Positions 1-6,486 of a stretch of 20,944 nt of DNA are shown in pieces (the stretch's first letter is position 1; each line of letters begins with the position of its first letter). The notes beneath the pieces were generated by a model. The model worked only from the letters and a program-made list of their open reading frames with translations, searched no databases and was not told the DNA's origin. The position numbers were made by a program, and so were the translations under genes. Source of the DNA: an uncultured Gemmatimonadales bacterium (GTDB lineage Bacteria > Gemmatimonadota > Gemmatimonadetes > Longimicrobiales > Gaopeijiaceae); the NCBI GenBank assembly GCA_937983085.1, contig CALJKZ010000650.1:1-20944 (forward strand). The letters are read 5' to 3'.

Positions 1-1051
1 CTGCCAGGTCCATGATGTCCCGGTATACCAGGAAGAAGCCTGCGAGGCCGTGGAGGTCGACGAGGCAGAGCTCGGTGTGGAGGCGCTCCTCGGCGTCGCG
101 CATCTCGGCGCTTCCGTCGTCGTAGAGCTGGGCGATCCTCGCGAGGCATATGGCCGCGAGATTCTCGATGGCCGCGCCTCGCTCGGACCCCTCGAAATCG
201 GGGAATTCGTAGCCCAGATCCTCGGTCAGGTCGAAAGCGGCACACCGCTCCGCCACCAGAAGGGTGTTCGTGAGGGCCTCGGGGCGGCTCTGGAAGCGAT
301 GGCGCATCTCCCAGGCCTCTGGGAGGTGGAAGAGCCTGTTGGCCCTCCTGGCGCCGTGTGCGCCGTCGAGAGTGCTCCGGTTGCGGATGGACACCAGCAC
401 GTCCTGGAGTCGATGCCGCTCGGCCCGGTGGTAGTGGACGTTGCCCGTGGCCACGACGCCGAGACCCAGGCGTCCGGCCAGCCGACCGAGCCCCTTGTTG
501 CGGGCCCGGTCGCCCTTGACCGCGTTGTCCTGAAGCTCGACGAAGACGCTCCCCGGGCCGAAGGCGGAGACGAGACGGTGGGTCAGTGCCTCGGCCTGGG
601 CCACCGAGGACTCGAGCGCCGCCGCTACGGGGCTCTTGCTGCAGCCCGTGAGGAGAATGAGCCCTTCGGACAACTCGAGGAGGGAGGCCAACGGGAGTCG
701 CGGATCACCGCGCTCCGACCCCATGTGGGCTTCGGTGAGAAGGCGGCACAGGTTGGCGTAGCCCCGGGGTGTCTCGGCCAGGACTGTGACGTGGTGACCG
801 TCGGGCGGTTCGCTCTCGGCCTCGGGAAAGCACTCCCGGAGGGTGATCTCGGCCCCGGTGATGGGCTGGATGCCCGCTCTGCGCGCTGCCTGTGCGAACT
901 CCATGGAGCCGTAGAGGCCGTTGTGGTCCGTGAGCGCGAGGGCCGGATAGCCCAATTCCACGGCGCGCAGGATGAGTTCTTCGGGGTGGGAGGCTCCGTC
1001 CAGGAACGAAAAGCCCGAGTGGCAGTGCAGCTCGACATAGGGGATCGACAC
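1..1051 (-). CDS. dnaE2: Error-prone DNA polymerase DnaE2 (ImuC), N-terminal part, truncated by window edge
   Basis: C-family polymerase used in error-prone translesion synthesis. About 350 residues are visible and all belong to the PHP domain and the start of the polymerase core. The N-terminus reads SIPYVELHCHSGFSFLDGAS, followed by GYPALALTDHNGLYG and PITGAEITL. These are PHP metal-site motifs in the spacing typical of DnaE2 rather than DnaE1, and VVATGNVHYH then RLQDVLVSIR is also DnaE2-like. The GTG start at 1051 is chosen because an in-frame TGA lies a few codons upstream and GGAGGG precedes it closely. An ATG at 1067 is out of frame. The gene continues past position 1. No imuA or imuB is adjacent upstream; the upstream gene encodes an HD-GYP protein. 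Confidence 0.9.
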   Translation of the reverse strand, partial: MSIPYVELHCHSGFSFLDGASHPEELILRAVELGYPALALTDHNGLYGSMEFAQAARRAGIQPITGAEITLRECFPEAESEPPDGHHVTVLAETPRGYANLCRLLTEAHMGSERGDPRLPLASLLELSEGLILLTGCSKSPVAAALESSVAQAEALTHRLVSAFGPGSVFVELQDNAVKGDRARNKGLGRLAGRLGLGVVATGNVHYHRAERHRLQDVLVSIRNRSTLDGAHGARRANRLFHLPEAWEMRHRFQSRPEALTNTLLVAERCAAFDLTEDLGYEFPDFEGSERGAAIENLAAICLARIAQLYDDGSAEMRDAEERLHTELCLVDLHGLAGFFLVYRDIMDLA

Positions 1052-1078
1052 CGGCCCTCCGCATCATCGTCTTCAGGG

Positions 1079-1100
1079 AAACCGAAGATAAACCGAAGAT
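1079..1100. repeat. Perfect 11-bp tandem repeat upstream of dnaE2
   Basis: AAACCGAAGAT occurs twice head to tail (1079-1089 and 1090-1100), in the 88-bp gap between the HD-GYP stop and the dnaE2 start. It lies 28 to 49 bases before the polymerase start, where an operator or promoter could sit. I do not recognise it as a known LexA box. It could be chance. Confidence 0.45.
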
Positions 1101-1139
1101 CGTGGAGGAGCAAGCGATCCGATGCGGTGCTCAGGGCCT

Positions 1140-2876
1140 TCAGGCCAGGGCGAAGAGGGGCGGACGGCGCAGGGACGGCCCCAGTGCGACGCTTGCCATG
1201 GCGTGGACCGCTCCGGGCGCGCACGCGGTCACGGTGGGCTCCGCCTCGGGGTCGGGCAGCCGAGCCGTCATCATCTCACGGAAGAGCCGGAAGAGGTTCG
1301 GGTCGAAGACCCGCCCCGCATCGGCCTCCATGATCTCCAGCGCGGCCTGGGCGGAGAACGCCTTCCGGTAGCTACGCGTCGTGGTGAGGGCATCGAAGAC
1401 GTCGGCGACGCACAGGATGCGGGCCGCCAAGGGGATGTCCCGACCCGCCAGGCCGTGGGGGTATCCCGTGCCGTCCCACCGCTCGTGGTGGTGGAGGACC
1501 ATGGGGCGGATGTCCCACGGGAACTCGACGTCCGCCAGGAGCTCGACGCCGCGAAGCGGATGTTCACGCATGACGCTCCACTCGTCGGCGTCGAGGGGGC
1601 CTCGCTTGTTCAGGACGTGGGGCGGGATCGAGACCTTGCCAACGTCGTGGAGCAGGGCGCCCATGCGGAACCAGGTGAGCTCGCCGTCGGCGAGACCGGC
1701 GGTACGAGCCAGGTCGCACGCGAAGTCGGCGACGCGTACGCAGTGGCCCTGCGTGTAGCGGTCCGTGGACTCGATGGAGTCGCCCCACTCACGCACGATG
1801 CGCTCGAACGTCGCTTCCAGCCGAGCGATCTGGCGCTCGACATCGGCGAGCTCGCCACGGGCTCGCAGCCGCGCGAAGGCCCGGTGGGCACGATCCAGGC
1901 ATTCGAGCATCTCCCGATGACGGCGCTGCGCCCGGTAGAGGCCTGCCATCTCGGTCCGGACTTCGGCTTCCAACAGAGGGTCTTCCCTCCGCTCCGCTTC
2001 CGCGATGGCCGCCCGAAGACTCGCTTCGGCCGGTCCGGGTCGGCTCTGGCGGCGGAGGATCATGCCCCGGTGCTTGAGGACCTCGCCCAGCCAGCGGTCG
2101 TCGTCGGCCTGCTTCGAGAGAGCTTCGGCTCGTCGGCACGCCTCGTGGGCTCGGCCGCACTGACCGCGGGCGAGGTGAAGGCGCGTCTGATTGACCTTGA
2201 TCATAATTTGATAAAGCACATTATCTGAACGCTTGCAACTTGCTTCTGCCAAACGAAATGCGTGCTCGGCACGGTGCCAGTCCTGAAGGTCCGTATGGAC
2301 CCGTCCGATGTTGGTCAGGAGCGGGCCGACGTACTCCTCGAGACCCAGCTTCCGATAGCCGCGCAGGCTCCGGAGGTAGCGCTGATGGGCGACCTCGTGG
2401 TCGCCGTGGACGTTGGACACGTTGCCCAGGTTCTGATCCACCATCGCTACCAGCTTCTCCTCGCCGGAGGTGAGCGCGAGGGCTCGGGCTTCCAGGTATA
2501 GGGACTCGGCGCGCTCCAGGTTGCCCAGGCTGAAATGCAGGATGCCGCGGCAGTTCAGGGCGTGGGCCACATCCGGGGCCGAGCCCCACGCCTCGGCGAC
2601 GGCCTGGGCCACCTCGAGGCAGTCGAAGGCGGCCGTGTGGTCGCCCTCGGCCTCGTGGGTGCGCCCGATCCAGCGCAGGATGGAGCTGGCGAGGGGCCCA
2701 CTGGACGAGGAAGTGAGGGCCCGTAGGGCTGCCTGGTAGTGGCGGCGGGCGACGCGGTGGCGGGCGGCCCGTTCCTCGGCACGCGCCAGACGCAGGAGCG
2801 CGTCCACCTCCTTCCCCGGTTCCCCGGAGTCACCCGGCCCTTTGGGCGCGGGTTCGGCTTCGCGATGGCGTTTCAT
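1140..2876 (-). CDS. TPR-repeat HD-GYP domain protein (predicted c-di-GMP phosphodiesterase)
   Basis: 578 residues. Residues about 25-340 are tetratricopeptide repeats (for example NCRGILHFSLGNLERAESLY and LTNIGRVHTDLQDWHRAEHA). Residues about 355-540 are an HD-GYP domain with HDVGK at 410-414, the HP pair at 439-440, the HHE motif at 463-465 and DGTGYP at 468-473, so the metal and GYP signature is intact. HD-GYP proteins usually hydrolyse cyclic di-GMP in the cytoplasm. No membrane segment or receiver domain is seen, so the TPRs are the likely input. The start lies 3 nt after the sigma-54 activator stop, so it is the last gene of that operon. The TPR half is paralogous to the TPR protein at 3923-5017. 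Confidence 0.93.
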   Translation of the reverse strand: MKRHREAEPAPKGPGDSGEPGKEVDALLRLARAEERAARHRVARRHYQAALRALTSSSSGPLASSILRWIGRTHEAEGDHTAAFDCLEVAQAVAEAWGSAPDVAHALNCRGILHFSLGNLERAESLYLEARALALTSGEEKLVAMVDQNLGNVSNVHGDHEVAHQRYLRSLRGYRKLGLEEYVGPLLTNIGRVHTDLQDWHRAEHAFRLAEASCKRSDNVLYQIMIKVNQTRLHLARGQCGRAHEACRRAEALSKQADDDRWLGEVLKHRGMILRRQSRPGPAEASLRAAIAEAERREDPLLEAEVRTEMAGLYRAQRRHREMLECLDRAHRAFARLRARGELADVERQIARLEATFERIVREWGDSIESTDRYTQGHCVRVADFACDLARTAGLADGELTWFRMGALLHDVGKVSIPPHVLNKRGPLDADEWSVMREHPLRGVELLADVEFPWDIRPMVLHHHERWDGTGYPHGLAGRDIPLAARILCVADVFDALTTTRSYRKAFSAQAALEIMEADAGRVFDPNLFRLFREMMTARLPDPEAEPTVTACAPGAVHAMASVALGPSLRRPPLFALA

Positions 2877-2879
2877 GGC

Positions 2880-3926
2880 TCAATGCACCGTTTCCAAGTC
2901 GTGGGTGCGGATCTTTCGGAGCAGCGTCGGCCGCGAGATACCCAGGATCCGGGCTGCGGCGCTTCGGTTGCCCCCGGTGATCTCCAGTGTGTGGCGGACC
3001 GCCTCCCCCTCGATCTCGGCCAGCGTTCGGCCTTGGGACGGAATGGGGATCCTCCTGGACGTGTCCGGGTCCGGATCCGGCTCCCCGGCGATGCGGCTTC
3101 GCGAGGCCAGGGCCAGGTCCTCGGCCTGGATCCACGGCGTGGTACCGACCAGGGCTGCCCTCTGAATGGCGTTCTTCAGCTCGCGGACGTTCCCGGGCCA
3201 GTCGTGGGCGCAGAGCGCCTCCAGTGCCTGCGGCCAGAGGTCCTTCTCCGGCATGCCCTGCTCTTGGGCGACCTGCTTGGCGAAGTGCCGCGCGAGGGTG
3301 GGGATGTCCTCGGGGCGATCCCGAAGAGGTGGAAGCTCGATACGAAGCACGTTGAGCCGATAGAAGAGGTCCTCTCGGAACTTCCCGTCGGCCACGTCGT
3401 GCTCCAGGGAGCGGTTGGTGGCTGCCACCACACGACACCGCACCTCGATCTCGCGGAAGCCCCCCAGTCGCCGCACGCGACGCTCCTCCAGGGCCCGGAG
3501 CAGCTTCGGCTGCAGGTCGGCAGGCAGATCCGAGATCTCGTCCAGGAAGAGCGTCCCGCCCGCGGCGAGCTCGAAGAGCCCCTTCTTGAGGGACCGGGCG
3601 TCGGTGAACGCGCCTCGCTCATGCCCGAAGAGCTCGGACTCGAGGAGGGTAGGGGGGATGGCAGGGCAATTGACCGCGACGAAGGGCTCCCCCGGGTTCG
3701 GGCTGGCGTAGTGGATGCCACGGGCGAACAGCTCCTTGCCCGTCCCGGTCTCCCCTGACAACAGCACCGTCGAAAGCCGCCGTGCGGCGATCCGTCGGGC
3801 GAACTCTACGGCGTCGCGAAGCGCCTGACTGTTTCCGATGACGTTCTGGAAGCCGAGGTCGGAGGCGGCCGCCGTCGCCGTTCCTTCCAGCGACGGGAGT
3901 TCGTGGGAGGCGAGTTGGTACGTCAT
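2880..3926 (-). CDS. Sigma-54-dependent enhancer-binding transcriptional activator without receiver domain
   Basis: 348 residues: a short N-terminus of about 26 residues, a AAA+ sigma-54 activation domain, and a Fis-type HTH. Walker A GETGTGKE is at 58-65. The sigma-54 contact loop is GAFTDA at 105-110, a variant of GAFTGA. Walker B GGTLFLDE is at 123-130, sensor I AATN at 168-171, the arginine-finger stretch FREDLFYRL at 183-191 and GNVREL at 245-250. The HTH (NRSAAARILGISRPTLLRKI) is at 320-339. There is no receiver, GAF or PAS domain, so control must come from a partner, plausibly the TPR proteins on either side. The ATG overlaps the upstream TPR stop by 4 nt (ATGA), implying translational coupling. 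The operon promoter has a sigma-54 -24/-12 element, which suggests autoregulation. Confidence 0.95.
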   Translation of the reverse strand: MTYQLASHELPSLEGTATAAASDLGFQNVIGNSQALRDAVEFARRIAARRLSTVLLSGETGTGKELFARGIHYASPNPGEPFVAVNCPAIPPTLLESELFGHERGAFTDARSLKKGLFELAAGGTLFLDEISDLPADLQPKLLRALEERRVRRLGGFREIEVRCRVVAATNRSLEHDVADGKFREDLFYRLNVLRIELPPLRDRPEDIPTLARHFAKQVAQEQGMPEKDLWPQALEALCAHDWPGNVRELKNAIQRAALVGTTPWIQAEDLALASRSRIAGEPDPDPDTSRRIPIPSQGRTLAEIEGEAVRHTLEITGGNRSAAARILGISRPTLLRKIRTHDLETVH

Positions 3927-5017
3927 GCCCCACCACCCTGCTCGAGGACGGGCGTCGCCGTCGCCGTGCCGGCGAGGAGCTCGAGTTGGCTCTCGACCGC
4001 GGCCGCGTCGATGCTCGCGTCGATGCTGCGGAAGAGGCCCGCGGACTGCTCCCAGTTCCAGCGCGCCTCTTCGGCGTGCTTCTGCTCGAGGTGCAGCGTG
4101 CCGATCTCCCGGAGAATCTCGGCCTCCAGCAGCGTGTCTTCGCTCTCGCGAGCGAGTTGGAGGGCGGTCCGGTACCGCTCACCGGCCTGGGCGAATCGCC
4201 GGCGCTCGCAGTCGATGACGCCCAGGAACTTGCGGCCGCCGGCCCGTCGCAGGGCGTCGCCTCGCTGCAGGGCCAGGGCCAGCGCTCTGCGGCACGGGCC
4301 TTCGGCCTCATCGACGCGGCCCTCGCTGATGTAGCTCTCTGCGAGATTGAGCAGGCAGAGCCCCTGCATCTTCACGTCTTCGCGTTCGGTGGCGATGTCC
4401 AGGCCCCGGTTCAGGGCTTCACGGGCGTCGTCGAAGCGCTCCATGTCCGTGTGGAGCATTCCGATGTTGTTGAGCACCCACGACATACCCTCGCGATCGT
4501 CGGCGGTCTCGAAGGCGGCCAGCGCCGCCCGGTAGCGGACGAAGGCGCCGTCCAGGTCGCCGCGGATGTTCGACAGAACCCCCAGATTCTGCTCGGTCAT
4601 CTCGGAGAGCCGTTGTTCGCCGGCTTCCGTCGCGAGGCGGGCGCCTCGGCGGTAGAGGGTGGCGGCCCCGTCGACGTCGCCCTTTCGCTGGGCGATGATG
4701 GCGAGGCAGTTGATGGCATGCGCCTGTCCGGCGCCGTAGTCGCACGCCTCGGAGATGGCCAGGCTCTCCTTGTAGAGCTCCTCGGCTACGGACGTGTCGC
4801 CGAGTTCACGCCGTACGGTGCCCTTCCATCGGATGGCGTCCGCGCGGTCGGCTTCGTGCTCCCCGTCCGAGAGGAGGACGATGGCCTCCGAGTAGTGAGC
4901 CAGGGCTTCCATGGGCTCGCCTCGACGCTCCTCGGCGCGAGCGAGCTCCAGGAGATACGCAGCGTCGGCTCTCCCGTCGGAGCCACCGGGTGTGTGATGG
5001 CTGTGTTCCTTTCTCAT
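3923..5017 (-). CDS. Tetratricopeptide-repeat protein, putative partner of the sigma-54 activator
   Basis: 364 residues with TPR units from about residue 17 to 345, such as NCLAIIAQRKGDVDGAATLY, LNNIGMLHTDMERFDDAREA and REIGTLHLEQKHAEEARWNW. There is no signal peptide, membrane segment or catalytic domain, so it is probably a cytoplasmic scaffold or sensor. The frame is open to an upstream ATG at 5086. I prefer the ATG at 5017 because the resulting N-terminus (MRKEH..., then LLELARAEERR) aligns with that of the paralogous HD-GYP protein (MKRHRE..., then LLRLARAEERA), and because it clears the lipoprotein gene by 49 nt. The stop overlaps the activator start by 4 nt. No specific function is recognised from sequence. 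Confidence 0.88.
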   Translation of the reverse strand: MRKEHSHHTPGGSDGRADAAYLLELARAEERRGEPMEALAHYSEAIVLLSDGEHEADRADAIRWKGTVRRELGDTSVAEELYKESLAISEACDYGAGQAHAINCLAIIAQRKGDVDGAATLYRRGARLATEAGEQRLSEMTEQNLGVLSNIRGDLDGAFVRYRAALAAFETADDREGMSWVLNNIGMLHTDMERFDDAREALNRGLDIATEREDVKMQGLCLLNLAESYISEGRVDEAEGPCRRALALALQRGDALRRAGGRKFLGVIDCERRRFAQAGERYRTALQLARESEDTLLEAEILREIGTLHLEQKHAEEARWNWEQSAGLFRSIDASIDAAAVESQLELLAGTATATPVLEQGGGA

Positions 5018-5066
5018 GGCTGGGCCTATGCGGTTTCGGTTGGAGTGACGGCACGTTCGCGCGTCG

Positions 5067-5645
5067 TTATCCAGAAGCCGTTGCATAGCCCCCGAGAAGG
5101 CTCATGATCTGCACCACGATGGCGTGGGCGTCGTCGGAGCGGACGGCCCGTAGCACGCCCACCGGTTCCACGGGGCCTTCGCGTTCGTCCTCGAAGACCA
5201 CCCCGAGGACGCCGTCCAGCGTCGATCCGGGTTCTGCTCCGGCCACGAGGGCGTGGACCTGCGTGCCCACCGCACTCACTTCGACCGTCGCCGCAACGTC
5301 GAGCTCGAGTCCCCCCGGAGCGAGCTCGAACGCCATGGCGGATCCTGCGCGGGCGCGCAGGGTGATTTCGGTGGCCCGGTCGAGGGCCCCGGCAGGAACG
5401 GAAAGCCGGATGCCCGCTTCCGCGAGTTCGAGCTCACCGCCTTCGGGCCCGACGGTTCGCGTAACTGAATAGTCCGAAGCCAGCGGGGCGTCACGGCGGA
5501 TCACCGAGAAGCCCGGAGCCGGTTCGTGGCTGAAGAATGCCGGTTCGTCGACCGGCTGGGTCGGGATGGACGATTCCGTGCACCCGCCCAGGGCGAGTGT
5601 CGCCGCCACGGTGGTGGCTGCGATGATTTCGACCGTCCGTCTCAT
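5067..5645 (-). CDS. Secreted lipoprotein with ZU5-like domain
   Basis: 192 residues. The N-terminus is a type II signal peptide: basic MRR, a hydrophobic stretch, and a lipobox LGGC ending at Cys22. Residues about 64-100 contain VGPEGGELELAEAGIRL then VPAGALDRATEITLRA, a pattern seen in ZU5-like domains of bacterial lipoproteins. The remainder is predicted beta-rich and unassigned. The ATG has a good Shine-Dalgarno (GGAGG, six C residues, ATG). It is the first gene after the sigma-54 promoter at 5699-5714, so it probably belongs to the regulatory operon. It could be the envelope output or an extracytoplasmic sensor; the sequence does not decide between these. Confidence 0.85.
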   Translation of the reverse strand: MRRTVEIIAATTVAATLALGGCTESSIPTQPVDEPAFFSHEPAPGFSVIRRDAPLASDYSVTRTVGPEGGELELAEAGIRLSVPAGALDRATEITLRARAGSAMAFELAPGGLELDVAATVEVSAVGTQVHALVAGAEPGSTLDGVLGVVFEDEREGPVEPVGVLRAVRSDDAHAIVVQIMSLLGGYATASG

Positions 5646-5698
5646 GGGGGGCCTCCTGTCTGAGGGCCAGGTAAAGGGCGAAGGTGGACCCTCTTCTT

Positions 5699-5714
5699 TG
5701 CACGGGACATGCCA
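5699..5714 (-). promoter_or_regulatory. Sigma-54 (-24/-12) promoter of the lipoprotein-TPR-activator-HD-GYP operon
   Basis: On the minus strand the site reads TGGCATGTCCCGTGCA. The family consensus is TGGCACG-N4-TTGCA. The invariant GG and GC are present with exactly 10 nt between them, and only one base in each half departs from consensus. The predicted transcription start is near 5689, about 44 nt before the lipoprotein ATG. The operon it would drive encodes a sigma-54 activator. Confidence 0.75.
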
Positions 5715-5794
5715 CCGACCCCCTGAAACAGACTTTGTCCTTTAAACTCAAAGGTTCCCGCTATGTGGCGGTATGTAGAGCTTTTCTCCGTCAG

Positions 5795-5813
5795 GCGTAA
5801 AATTGTTTTACGC
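5795..5813. promoter_or_regulatory. Inverted repeat, operator or enhancer candidate 1
   Basis: GCGTAAAA-ttg-TTTTACGC is a perfect 8-bp inverted repeat with a 3-nt spacer. It lies about 105-125 bp upstream of the predicted sigma-54 transcription start, the usual distance for an enhancer-binding protein site. It also lies about 150-170 bp upstream of the OsmC start, so it may regulate either or both. Confidence 0.6.
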
Positions 5814-5832
5814 TTGCAACGATCTGTTGCAA
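5814..5832. promoter_or_regulatory. Inverted repeat, operator or enhancer candidate 2
   Basis: TTGCAAC-gatct-GTTGCAA is a perfect 7-bp inverted repeat with a 5-nt spacer, directly abutting the previous repeat. The octamer TTGCAACG also recurs as a direct repeat at 5814-5821 and 5827-5834. Two different palindromes side by side suggest two regulators or a composite site. Confidence 0.55.
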
Positions 5833-5963
5833 CGGTTCGTTCCGAGACGATTCATCGGAAGGTATCGTTACAGTCGGTTGCCGGGGGCCCGGCGCATCGC
5901 CATGATCGGCGCCCATGCACATACCCACCCGCGCATCCACGCACCTACGCACAGGAAGTTCCC

Positions 5964-6425
5964 ATGAGCGACGTCGTATACACGGCCGAGATCGAGATCC
6001 GACGCTTGAAGGGCCCTCACCGCCACGCCTGGCTGCCGGGCCACGAGGGGCCCGTGGAGTTCGGGGTGCACGGCGGGATCGCCAAGCACTACGGCGTCGA
6101 GCCGGAGCGGGAGATCACCACCACCCTCGACTACGTGATGGCCGCGACGGGGGGCTGACTCACCGGGACCTTCGGAGGCGCGCTGGAGGCGCGCGGGATC
6201 AAGGCAAGTGAGGGACACCTGTCCGCCGACGTGCGCGGCGAGGTGGAGAAGGAGGACGGCGTTCTCGTCATCCGGCGGATCCACGTCACCTACCGGCTCG
6301 AGGCAGGGGCCGAGCACGCCGAGACCATCGACCGGGTGCACGGCATGCACGCCGACAAGTGCCCGGTCTACAAGACGCTGTCGGGCTGCATCGACATCAC
6401 CACCGAAGTCACGATGCAGACATAG
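5964..6425 (+). CDS. OsmC-family peroxiredoxin-like protein, probable selenoprotein (TGA at the redox Cys position)
   Basis: Read through one in-frame TGA (6156-6158, codon 65), the frame gives 153 residues, the normal OsmC length. The first half ends TTTLDYVMAATGG, and after TGA the same frame continues LTGTFGGALEARGIKASEG and ends with HGMHADKCPVYKTLSGCIDI. OsmC/YhfA-type proteins have a catalytic Cys in the motif GGCLTGTF, exactly where TGA falls. The second redox Cys is present as Cys133 (DKCPVY). OsmC enzymes reduce organic hydroperoxides with the two thiols. Selenocysteine at this site fits the chemistry, and Sec-containing OsmC-like proteins have been reported from metagenomes. A perfect GCGCGC hairpin follows the TGA at SECIS distance. 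The ATG at 5964 is preceded by AGGAAG. Alternatives are a nonsense mutation or a sequencing error (TGC or TGT to TGA). Standard annotation would stop at 6158. Confidence 0.82.
6156..6200 (+). promoter_or_regulatory. Candidate bacterial SECIS element after the OsmC TGA
   Basis: The perfect stem GCGCGC (6178-6183) / GCGCGC (6189-6194) encloses the 5-nt loop TGGAG. The loop has G in its second position, about 27 nt after the TGA. A looser lower stem can form between 6167-6170 and 6195-6200 around a bulge. Known bacterial SECIS elements have a small apical loop with a G among its first two bases, roughly 16-37 nt after the UGA, and this fits. The sequence is GC-rich, so a hairpin alone is weak evidence. 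Confidence 0.5.
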
Positions 6426-6447
6426 AAACGGCTCGAAACAAGAGGTC

Positions 6448-6474
6448 GTAAGCAGCAACGATACATATGCTTAC
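6448..6474. terminator. Inverted repeat between convergent genes, possible bidirectional terminator
   Basis: GTAAGCA (6448-6454) and TGCTTAC (6468-6474) form a perfect 7-bp stem with a 13-nt loop, in the AT-rich 61-bp gap between the ends of the OsmC and DUF1697 genes. There is no clear T-run on either side, so it is not a classical intrinsic terminator. It could instead be a binding site. Confidence 0.35.
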
Positions 6475-6486
6475 ACAATAACAGCG

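Larger units (their letters stand above)
5646..5963. other. Divergent intergenic regulatory region (318 bp)
   Basis: This gap separates the minus-strand lipoprotein operon from the plus-strand OsmC gene. It is visibly AT-richer than its surroundings. It holds the sigma-54 promoter at 5699-5714, a short inverted repeat CCTTT-N6-AAAGG at 5739-5754 and two abutting longer inverted repeats at 5795-5832. A frame open from 5763 enters the OsmC gene, but its extra N-terminus has no family match, so I treat it as non-coding. A weak plus-strand candidate promoter (TTCCGA at 5840, TATCGT at 5863, 17-nt spacer) could serve the OsmC gene. Confidence 0.6.

Noticed and set aside
2205..2262. AT-rich patch inside the TPR-HD-GYP gene that looks like a promoter or inserted segment
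   Set aside because: It encodes an in-frame, normal TPR stretch (SDNVLYQIMIKVNQTRLHLA) with no gene starting after it, so I read it as local codon choice.
5763..5963. Upstream extension of the OsmC reading frame beginning MWRYVELF
   Set aside because: The extra 67 residues have no family match and cover two palindromes; the ATG at 5964 has a ribosome-binding site and a normal family N-terminus.
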